NCBI GenBank assembly: GCA_007128045.1
Contig: SKYG01000195.1
Location: forward strand, 1-11,085
Origin: Bacteroidales bacterium
Lineage (GTDB): Bacteria; Bacteroidota; Bacteroidia; Bacteroidales; UBA7960
DNA: 11,085 nt
Direction of reading: 5' to 3'
Shown in pieces: positions 1 through 6,174 of the stretch. The notes beneath the pieces are model-generated. The model ran no database searches. It was given only the letters and a program-made list of their open reading frames with translations, and was not told where the DNA came from. The position numbers were made by a program, and so were the translations under genes. Position 1 is the first letter of the stretch, and every line of letters begins with the position of its first letter.

Positions 1-67
1 AATATTTCTTTATAAACCTTTCTTATAAGCTTAGGTATCTAAAAATCAAAGGGTTGTCTGAGGTGCT

Positions 68-75
68 CAAAAGTA
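68..75 (-). promoter_or_regulatory. possible -7 box (TACTTTTG) downstream of the DUF2807 gene
   Basis: Read on the minus strand, this is an exact match to the Bacteroidota -7 consensus TAnnTTTG. It lies just past the stop codon of the lipoprotein gene and could drive a gene to the left of the window. I see no clear TTTG -33 element at the usual spacing, and such a box is expected by chance a few times in 11 kb. The rest of bases 1-86 shows no gene and no convincing terminator. Confidence 0.2.
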
Positions 76-86
76 TTGACATGGAT

Positions 87-854
87 TTATTTCCGGATAA
101 TTTTTCCTGTACCAGAAATACTTGCATTTACAGTAGGATTGCCTTTGTAGAATACGTTTCCGCTACCACTGATTTTTGCGTATAATGATTCTTCAGCCTG
201 TACATATGCATGACCGGAGCCGCTGATTCTTACATCGGCATCTTCGCACAACAGGGAGAAGCTATTTACTTTTCCCGAACCACTGATACTTATTTTATGG
301 TTCAGGGTGCTTCCCGAGATGTTTACATCACCCGATCCTGATATTCTGGTATTGATGTTGCGGGCGAAAAATGTTCCGGATATTTTGCCGGAACCTGACA
401 CGGTCAATGACAGGTTTTCTGTGTCCCATTCATCCTGCAAGTTGATGGTTCCTGAGCCGGCGATGTTAAGTCTTTGAACATCGGGCATCGTAATGAACAC
501 TTGAATCTCGTTTATTCTGTTTCGTATGCAGCGATCATTTTCCAAAATCAGGTTATTGCCTGCATGCCGTGTAATAATATGGGGTTGCAGGTTAAAAGGA
601 GCTACTACGCTAACATGATAACTTTCGCCTTGTGAGATAAATACCTGGGCATGTGTGCTCATGTCGATACCGCTAAACGGTGATCCGGTTCTTATTTCTT
701 CAACTGTTTCTCCAGTCCCTCTGATACAAGGGTAATAGTCTGGGTTGATACATGATCCCAAAGAAATGATCAGTACAAGAAATAATGCAGAGTGCAGTAC
801 AAGTCTGTTTGTACTGAAAGGTTTGGTTTTAATAGTTGTAGTTCTTGTTTCCAT
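87..854 (-). CDS. DUF2807 (GIN-domain) lipoprotein
   Basis: 255-aa putative lipoprotein. A basic N-terminus (Arg4, Lys9, Lys11, Arg17) precedes a hydrophobic stretch at about 18-31 and a lipobox L32-G-S-C35, so Cys35 should be lipidated and the protein held in the periplasm or outer membrane. The mature part matches the DUF2807 or 'putative auto-transporter adhesin head GIN' pattern: GSG or GTG turns recur at residues 133, 154, 173, 192, 212, 230 and 248, i.e. every 18-21 residues, as expected for rungs of a beta-solenoid. The family is common in Bacteroidota and its function is unknown; adhesion is only a database name. I start at the ATG at 854 rather than an in-frame TTG at 866, because ATG is stronger and leaves a normal signal peptide. 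It lies 219 bp after the small membrane protein gene and may have its own promoter. Family assignment is secure, role is not. Confidence 0.88.
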   Translation of the reverse strand: METRTTTIKTKPFSTNRLVLHSALFLVLIISLGSCINPDYYPCIRGTGETVEEIRTGSPFSGIDMSTHAQVFISQGESYHVSVVAPFNLQPHIITRHAGNNLILENDRCIRNRINEIQVFITMPDVQRLNIAGSGTINLQDEWDTENLSLTVSGSGKISGTFFARNINTRISGSGDVNISGSTLNHKISISGSGKVNSFSLLCEDADVRISGSGHAYVQAEESLYAKISGSGNVFYKGNPTVNASISGTGKIIRK

Positions 855-986
855 GGTGTAAGTCAATTTAAGTGTTGCGATGTTGGTTCAAATCATGTGC
901 CATATATTATAAGGTGTTATATGTTAGGTGAATATAGTCTTTGCTTCACTTCATTCCGGATCATACCTGTTCGAAATGGTTCAGAA

Positions 987-1004
987 GTGTCCGTATTTGG
1001 ACAC
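987..1004. promoter_or_regulatory. palindrome GTGTCC-N6-GGACAC, possible operator or hairpin
   Basis: Perfect 6-bp inverted repeat with a 6-base centre, extendable by one G-T pair inward. It lies in the 219-bp gap between the small membrane protein gene and the DUF2807 lipoprotein gene, about 133 bp upstream of the latter's ATG. Its symmetry fits an operator for a dimeric regulator. A hairpin is also possible, but no T-tract follows on either strand, so a terminator is unlikely. No binding protein can be named from the sequence. Confidence 0.35.
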
Positions 1005-1073
1005 AGTAAGATGCTGAAAGTTAGAAAAAGGATTCAATAAGGCGTGAATGTGGGATGTGCTGGAGCGGACGGT

Positions 1074-1325
1074 TCAGGCACCAATGGCGAGGGCGGCGAA
1101 TATAAGGAAGCTGATCACTGCAAGGCGAAGTACGCCAAGAAATAGTCTTTGCGGTTTGTCTTTGCTTTCATAATCAGCAGCCTGCCCATCCCAGACAAAG
1201 GTTCGTTCGATGGCGGGTGTGATGCGTGTGAGTTGATTGATTTGATTCATGGCTGGTAGTATTTCTTGTTTTTCATGGGCGGGTTCATTCAAAAGCAATA
1301 AACCTCGCGAAATATCTATTATCAT
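1074..1325 (-). CDS. small hypothetical protein with C-terminal membrane segment
   Basis: 83-aa protein that I do not recognise. A mostly polar, charged region of about 60 residues is followed by one hydrophobic segment (about 62-82) ending in AALAIGA at the very C-terminus, preceded by a basic Lys-Pro-Gln-Arg. This is the layout of a tail-anchored single-pass protein with its body in the cytoplasm. It begins 37 bp after the second permease stop codon in the same direction, so it may be co-transcribed and could be an accessory or regulator of that transporter; this is inference from position. Start is uncertain: a TTG at 1337 adds four residues, and an internal ATG at 1250 would leave 58 aa. 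No overlapping ORF looks more credible. It could still be a chance ORF. Confidence 0.55.
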   Translation of the reverse strand: MIIDISRGLLLLNEPAHEKQEILPAMNQINQLTRITPAIERTFVWDGQAADYESKDKPQRLFLGVLRLAVISFLIFAALAIGA

Positions 1326-1362
1326 ATTTCGTACCAAACCATGTGCTTTAGAAAAAAATATT

Positions 1363-2586
1363 TTACTCTTTTCTTATTGCTTCGGCCGGATGTAATCGTA
1401 ATGCCTTCATTGATGGGAAAATCGATGTAAACATAGAGGTAATTACCACCAATATGACAAGCATGCCAAAGAAAGAAGGTTCAAGTTGCGGATACACCAG
1501 TGAAGGGAAGCCCCATTCATTTAAGGTGTCGCCGCCAACTGCACCAAGGTTGAGTCCGATGTTTTGGAGCAACCGGATACTCAGGGCTCCTGCAGCCATA
1601 CCTCCAATTGCTCCGAGAAATGTGAGAAACACAGTTTCAATCGTGATCATTGAAAAGATTCTTTTTTTATTCATACCGATGGCCATCAGTACGCCAATTT
1701 CTCGCACACGTTCATATACCGACATCAGCATGGTATTAACCAGTCCGAATGCCAGGGCCAGTAAGATGATGACCAGGATAAAAAGCAGCATGGTTGCTGC
1801 CATTTCCTGCAGATAACTGAGTTCGGGTGAGATGTCTGTCCAGCTGCGGACGCTCAATCCTGGAAACAACTGCTGAATGTTGTCGGCCATTTGTTCTACC
1901 ATCGCCATATCTGTGGCAAGTATGGCAACTTCATTAAGGTAGTCGGGTTGACCGAGAAAGCTCGCCAGGTCAGTGTTCAAGACATATACATTGCTTTCGT
2001 CGTAAGCGGTGTTTGATGTCTGGAATATCCCTGCTACCCTGAAGGTTCCTGCAATGAGGTCGCCATCGAAACCCTGAAAAGTCAGCACCACCCTGGAGCC
2101 TTGCTGTAACTTTGTTTTGTCCGCTAGTTTTTTGCCAACCAGGATGGGGTTTCGGGAATCAGGATTCAGGTATGAACCATCGACAGTGTTATGGTCAAGG
2201 CCAGTCGTGTTAGCTTCCAGCTCCGGGTCAATCCCAATAATGTTGATCCCCCTGGTGAGGTTTGCCGAGGCAAGCATTCCATTCAGCCTGGTCCGGGGGC
2301 TATATGCCATGATGCTCTCATGTCGGGAAATAGTTTTGTTCAGCTCATTCCATTCGGGTATGTTATACCTGATGTTATAGTCTTTTAAAAATTCAGGATG
2401 GTGAATCTGTATATGGGAAACATGCTGTACGATGGTTAGCTCAAACCTTTGGGCGAGCAGTCCAAAACTCAAGGATGCGGCAAAAATCCCGCCCCATAAG
2501 CCAACGGTAATGGCGAGAATCATCACCAGGCTGCGTTTGGGATTGCGCCACACGTTTCTCCACGATATTTTTAGCAACGTCTTCAT
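1363..2586 (-). CDS. ABC transporter permease, FtsX/MacB (LolC/E-like) family, second of pair
   Basis: 407-aa inner-membrane permease of the type VII ABC (MacB/LolCDE-like) class. The N-terminus SWRNVWRNPKRSL is the amphipathic and basic start typical of the family, followed by TM1 (about 20-45), a large periplasmic MacB_PCD-type domain (about 46-262), TM2 (263-288), the cytoplasmic coupling segment with YERVREIGVLMAIGM (291-305), TM3 (312-340) and TM4 (371-392). It ends in HPAEAIRKE, a usual end for MacB-like permeases. Such proteins do not form a channel for small solutes; they couple a cytoplasmic ATPase to movement of lipoproteins, peptides or other envelope substrates. It starts 54 bp after the stop of the other permease, with which it shares length and topology, so the two probably form a LolC/LolE-like heterodimer. 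No ATPase gene lies in the window, so the substrate stays open. Confidence 0.9.
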   Translation of the reverse strand: MKTLLKISWRNVWRNPKRSLVMILAITVGLWGGIFAASLSFGLLAQRFELTIVQHVSHIQIHHPEFLKDYNIRYNIPEWNELNKTISRHESIMAYSPRTRLNGMLASANLTRGINIIGIDPELEANTTGLDHNTVDGSYLNPDSRNPILVGKKLADKTKLQQGSRVVLTFQGFDGDLIAGTFRVAGIFQTSNTAYDESNVYVLNTDLASFLGQPDYLNEVAILATDMAMVEQMADNIQQLFPGLSVRSWTDISPELSYLQEMAATMLLFILVIILLALAFGLVNTMLMSVYERVREIGVLMAIGMNKKRIFSMITIETVFLTFLGAIGGMAAGALSIRLLQNIGLNLGAVGGDTLNEWGFPSLVYPQLEPSFFGMLVILVVITSMFTSIFPSMKALRLHPAEAIRKE

Positions 2587-2600
2587 GTGTTTAAAATTTA

Positions 2601-2635
2601 GTCAAAAGTCGAAGGTCGAAGGTCGAAAGTCAGAA
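2601..2635. repeat. five-unit 7-bp tandem repeat between the two permease genes
   Basis: Units on the plus strand are gtcaaaa, gtcgaag, gtcgaag, gtcgaaa and gtcagaa, contiguous and in register. It fills most of the 54-bp spacer between the two permease genes, just upstream of the second permease's start codon. The outer units are degenerate, which suggests an ageing microsatellite. As it is intergenic, a change in copy number would alter spacing rather than reading frame. Confidence 0.8.
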
Positions 2636-2640
2636 AGGGC

Positions 2641-3861
2641 CTAATTTTTATCCATCATCTTAATTTTATATACTTTGTAGACAGGGTACATGCCGACGAT
2701 CAGTGCGATGACCAGTACGATCCTGGCCTGGCTGATGAATATATCGGGCCCGAATGCGAAAGGCATCACAGGTTCAAAGCCATAGTCGGCCATGGCCTCT
2801 GCCATATTTCCACTTAACTGAATGGGGTTATGGAAAAAATACAGGATAATTGGGGTGGCGACGATCATTCCGGCAATTACCCCGGTAAAAGTGATAAACA
2901 GCGATTCCATAAAACAAATCATTGCCAGTCTGGATCTTTTCATTCCGAGCGACATGAGCATGGCGAACTCTTTGCTGCGTTCTATCATCATGGTCAGGAT
3001 CGTACCTATAAGACCAAATGTGATCACAATATAAAGGATCATCATCATCACCATGGTTCCTGCCATATCAAACTCCATCAGGGCAAGCAGGTCGGCCAGC
3101 ATGGTCTCCCAGGTAACAACCCTGTACCATTCTTCATCGATATGCTTGCTCAGTTCCGTTGCGAGACTACTGGTTTGGTTGGGGTTTTCAGGCATGATGA
3201 TTAGCGCGGTGAGCCGGTTATCGGTCATGTAGAACCATTGTGCTGCCTGCAGCGACATGTAAATGGTATTGTTATTCATTTCCGGTACTTTCAGCCTGAC
3301 GATGCCTTTTACCTTATACTTGCCGGCTGCCGTGGCACCCTGAAATCCCTGTCCCAGCAATACCAGTGTGTCACCAGTACTTATGCCCAGGATATCCGCC
3401 AGCCCTGACGCCACAACGATATCCTCGTCGTTGTCTGTTAAAAAGCTACCCTGAACAATATCATCTCGAATATCATTAATCAGGGCTTCATGAGCAGGAT
3501 CAATGCCCATCACCATGGCACCACGGGTGATCTCGCTGGTGGCTGCCAGGGCAAAGCTTTGAATCCTGGGCACATAAAATGCGATCTGGTCATCAAACTT
3601 ATCCAGGAGATCTTTTATGTCTTCCTCAAACAACAAGCTATTGTCGATAGAGGGTTCTTCTTCGTACAATACATCCTGTATCTGAATGTATCCGGTGCTA
3701 TACCTCACCATACTGTCGATCATGCGTTCATAGGATCCTTGCTCCATTGAATAAAATAAAATGGCCAGAAGTACTGCAAATACCACCGAGCTGATGGTGA
3801 TCAGTGACCGTCGTTTGTTACGCCATATGTTGCGCCAGGCAAGGGTGAAGAAAATTTTCAT
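2641..3861 (-). CDS. ABC transporter permease, FtsX/MacB (LolC/E-like) family, first of pair
   Basis: 406-aa inner-membrane permease. It opens with AWRNIWRNKRRSL, nearly the same as its partner, then TM1 (about 20-38), a periplasmic domain (about 40-265), TM2 (268-291), a cytoplasmic coupling segment ERSKEFAMLMSLGM (294-307), TM3 (314-343) and TM4 (379-397). The periplasmic domain holds the paired motifs TRGAMVMGIDP (112-122) and LLGQGFQGATAAG (168-180), which have counterparts in the partner (TRGINIIGIDP and TFQGFDGDLIAG), so the two genes are diverged paralogues of the same subfamily. Its C-terminus KIKMMDKN lacks the AIRKE-type end seen in the partner. The ATG at 3861 is the only plausible start. 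It lies 61 bp after dnaG on the same strand and may be read from the dnaG promoter or from one in the spacer. The ATPase partner is not in the window. Confidence 0.9.
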   Translation of the reverse strand: MKIFFTLAWRNIWRNKRRSLITISSVVFAVLLAILFYSMEQGSYERMIDSMVRYSTGYIQIQDVLYEEEPSIDNSLLFEEDIKDLLDKFDDQIAFYVPRIQSFALAATSEITRGAMVMGIDPAHEALINDIRDDIVQGSFLTDNDEDIVVASGLADILGISTGDTLVLLGQGFQGATAAGKYKVKGIVRLKVPEMNNNTIYMSLQAAQWFYMTDNRLTALIIMPENPNQTSSLATELSKHIDEEWYRVVTWETMLADLLALMEFDMAGTMVMMMILYIVITFGLIGTILTMMIERSKEFAMLMSLGMKRSRLAMICFMESLFITFTGVIAGMIVATPIILYFFHNPIQLSGNMAEAMADYGFEPVMPFAFGPDIFISQARIVLVIALIVGMYPVYKVYKIKMMDKN

Positions 3862-3881
3862 TCTGAAAATTGCTTAAAACT

Positions 3882-3902
3882 GTTGATTTGTTGATTTGTT
3901 GA
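3882..3902. repeat. 8-bp tandem repeat (gttgattt, 2.6 copies) between dnaG and the first permease
   Basis: Two perfect copies of gttgattt followed by gttga, inside the 61-bp spacer between the dnaG stop codon and the first permease start. With the 7-bp repeat in the next spacer, both gaps of this gene string carry a short tandem repeat of different sequence. Confidence 0.7.
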
Positions 3903-3922
3903 GGCGTTTTCTGGTGGACAGA

Positions 3923-5890
3923 TCAGCGTGTCACTATCCTGTTTAGTTCTTTGGCAAACCTGCTGCGGATGATCTTAAGAGAGTTGTTGGTCTCCAGTAA
4001 TTTAAATACCTCTTCCTCGCTAATATCCTGATTCTCCTGTGCCGTTTTTAACTGTTGCTGGTTCAGTTCGATCATCTTCTCCAGCTTCCGGAGTTTAAAA
4101 GCATAGACGGCCTGCATCACCGTAGCCTTCAGGATATCTTCTTCGTGGTCGATAAATATATGGTGTCTGTCTTCCCAGTTCTTGCTGAGGGTGTATTGTG
4201 TGCTTAACAAGTCGACCACCATGTTTCTGATACGTTCGTCGGTGTGGTTGGTAAAAGACTGGTTGTTGGGTTGCCGGCCATCTTGTCGTGACTGTACGAA
4301 CAAATCGAAGATCAATTTGCAATCTTCGTTTTCAAATTCCAGTTTATCATCCAGGATATCTTGCACGATGAAGTCGAGCACCTTAATAGCTACCTCTTCT
4401 TTTCTGCCTTCGTTTTCCACTTCAAAGAGTATGTCATGGTTGGCATAATGGAGCAGGAGGCGGATGATCTCTTTTTCCTGGAAATCGTTCGTGATGGTTA
4501 GCGTGGTCTGCTTTTCCGATGTCTCCTCCGCGGGATGGGTCAGTGTAGTGGCCTCTTCCTGTGGGGATTCCGTTCTCTGTTGTGAGAACTTTTTCCTTCG
4601 CAGCTTATTCACCTCAGCCACCAGGAGTTTTTCCTCTACCTTCATCAGCTCGCCACATTTCTGTATGTACAGTGTTCGGGCAATAGGTTCAGGGATGAGT
4701 GAGATGGTTTGTGCGATCTCTTTTATCCGTGCTGCTTTCCGGATGGGGTCATTCTGGGTCTCTTTCAGCAGCAGCTGGGTTTTGAGGGATATAAAATCTG
4801 CGGCATTGTTATCAATAAAGGCCTTCACCTCTGCAGGTCTGTTCTCCCTGGCAAACGAGTCGGGGTCTTCGCCTTCAGGAAGCAAGACGACCCTTACATT
4901 CATGCCTTCCTCCAGGATCATGTCTATGCCGCGAAAGGCTGCCTTGATGCCGGCGGGATCATTGTCAAACAGCAGGGTGATGTTTGATGTATACCGTCGG
5001 ATAAGTTTGATTTGGTCGGATGTCAAGGCGGTACCAGATGACGCGATGGCATTTTCGATGCCTGCCTGGTACAAAGAGATCACGTCGGTATACCCTTCAA
5101 CCAGCAGGCAGTTGTCGTTGGCTGCCAGCGCAGTTTTTGCAAAGTACAATCCAAACAGCACCTTGCTTTTATGATAGATATCACTTTCTGCCGAGTTGAC
5201 GTATTTTGGTTTGTTCTTGTCGTTGGTAAGGATGCGGGCTCCGAACCCCAGCACCCGGCCCGACAGGTTGTGTATGGGGAAGATGATTCGTCCGCGGAAG
5301 GTGTCGTATAGCTGCTGGTCTTTCGACTTTGCCAGGCTGGTTTTTAGCAGGTATTCTTTCTTGTAGCCCTTGCTGAGGGCCTCCTGGCAGAAAGCATCCC
5401 ATTTATTAAGAGAATATCCTATCCCATATTTACGGATCACCTCCAGTGAGAAGCCACGCTCCTTCAGGTATGTAAGTCCGATGGAGCGACCCTCTTCTGT
5501 CTCATGCAGTTGCTCCTGGAAATATTTTTGTGCAAAAGCGGTCAGGGCAAACAGGCTCTCTTTTTCGTCCATCGCCTGTTGTTGTTCCGGCGATGGTTTG
5601 GTTTCTTCTATCTCGATGCCATATTTTGCGGCCAGGTATTTCAGGGCCTCAGGATAGGTGTAATGCTCGTGATCCATCAGGAAGTTCACGGCATTGCCCC
5701 CTTTGCCACAGCCAAAGCATTTATAAATGCCCTTGGCAACAGACACCGTAAAGGAAGGGGTTTTTTCGTTGTGGAAGGGACACAGGCCAAGTAGGTTCGC
5801 ACCCCGTTTCTTCAGGGTGACAAACTCCCCCACCACCTCTTCAATCCGGGTGGCGTCCATGATCTTGTCGACGGTATCGGGGATAATCAT
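3923..5890 (-). CDS. dnaG: DNA primase DnaG
   Basis: 655-aa replicative primase, which makes the RNA primers for lagging-strand synthesis and works with the DnaB helicase at the fork. The N-terminal zinc-binding domain has the CHC2 set Cys37, His40, Cys58 and Cys61 (LCPFHNEKTPSF, then KCFGCGKGG). The catalytic core follows (about 120-345) with the basic motif RGRIIFPIHN (199-208) and a full TOPRIM set: Glu265 in VEGYTDV, Asp309 and Asp311 in FDNDPAG, and Asp342/Asp344 in EGEDPDS. A polar linker rich in Gln, Glu and Thr (about 432-470) leads to a C-terminal helical domain of about 185 residues that should bind DnaB. Length is normal for Bacteroidota. The start MIIPDTVDKI is typical, as homologues begin close to this point. 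Nothing looks broken. A -7-like box lies about 70 bp upstream, so it likely has its own promoter. Confidence 0.98.
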   Translation of the reverse strand: MIIPDTVDKIMDATRIEEVVGEFVTLKKRGANLLGLCPFHNEKTPSFTVSVAKGIYKCFGCGKGGNAVNFLMDHEHYTYPEALKYLAAKYGIEIEETKPSPEQQQAMDEKESLFALTAFAQKYFQEQLHETEEGRSIGLTYLKERGFSLEVIRKYGIGYSLNKWDAFCQEALSKGYKKEYLLKTSLAKSKDQQLYDTFRGRIIFPIHNLSGRVLGFGARILTNDKNKPKYVNSAESDIYHKSKVLFGLYFAKTALAANDNCLLVEGYTDVISLYQAGIENAIASSGTALTSDQIKLIRRYTSNITLLFDNDPAGIKAAFRGIDMILEEGMNVRVVLLPEGEDPDSFARENRPAEVKAFIDNNAADFISLKTQLLLKETQNDPIRKAARIKEIAQTISLIPEPIARTLYIQKCGELMKVEEKLLVAEVNKLRRKKFSQQRTESPQEEATTLTHPAEETSEKQTTLTITNDFQEKEIIRLLLHYANHDILFEVENEGRKEEVAIKVLDFIVQDILDDKLEFENEDCKLIFDLFVQSRQDGRQPNNQSFTNHTDERIRNMVVDLLSTQYTLSKNWEDRHHIFIDHEEDILKATVMQAVYAFKLRKLEKMIELNQQQLKTAQENQDISEEEVFKLLETNNSLKIIRSRFAKELNRIVTR

Positions 5891-5957
5891 GCTGTATGGC
5901 TTCTGAGAGTTTGCACCTATGTCTGATCAGCCCAATAATTAACCAGGGTGACCATAC

Positions 5958-5965
5958 CAAAATTA
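5958..5965 (-). promoter_or_regulatory. dnaG: possible dnaG promoter -7 box (TAATTTTG)
   Basis: On the minus strand this reads TAATTTTG, an exact match to the Bacteroidota -7 consensus TAnnTTTG, about 68 bp upstream of the dnaG ATG. A TTTTTG lies 13 bp further upstream, closer than the usual spacing of about 19 bp to a -33 element, so the promoter is only half supported. A second, weaker box (TACTTTAG) overlaps the same stretch. Confidence 0.4.
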
Positions 5966-6010
5966 TCCTGCTAAAGTACAAAAAGCTTGCTTATCTCAGA
6001 CAGCCGGATA

Positions 6011-6165
6011 TAATTAGTGTCTGTCCATAATGTCCGATATCTGCGTTATGCTTGTTTTTAAAACAGTCATTTACAAAAGTAAACTCCTTGGTTTTCAAAA
6101 CTGCGCAAGCCTTGATCTCGAACATTCTGATCCAGACACTTGACTTTATGGACGGACTTTAATTA
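6011..6165. mobile_element. MITE-like element or IS remnant with imperfect inverted ends
   Basis: A 155-bp stretch bounded on both sides by TAATTA (6011-6016 and 6160-6165). Read inward, the two ends align without gaps: the first 33 positions including TAATTA agree at about 25, with a shared core GTCCATAA and GTC and TCTG blocks on either side. TAATTA is itself palindromic, so it may be a target duplication or part of the inverted ends. The 143-bp interior has no ORF of note; it holds a small hairpin (tttac-aaaa-gtaaa). It begins 9 bp after the peptidase stop codon and ends about 45 bp before the dnaG -7 box. A non-autonomous transposable element is the best fit; a degraded end pair of a larger IS or a long imperfect transcriptional hairpin are alternatives. 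I cannot assign a family. Confidence 0.5.
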
Positions 6166-6174
6166 CTCCTTCGG

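Noticed and set aside
792..1040. 82-aa plus-strand ORF over the gap upstream of the DUF2807 gene
   Set aside because: It overlaps the signal-peptide part of the lipoprotein gene on the other strand, is Cys-rich without order, and has no supporting context.
4464..5174. 236-aa plus-strand ORF opposite dnaG
   Set aside because: It is antisense to the well-supported primase core, is rich in Ser, Phe and Arg as expected from a shadow frame, and shows no domain.
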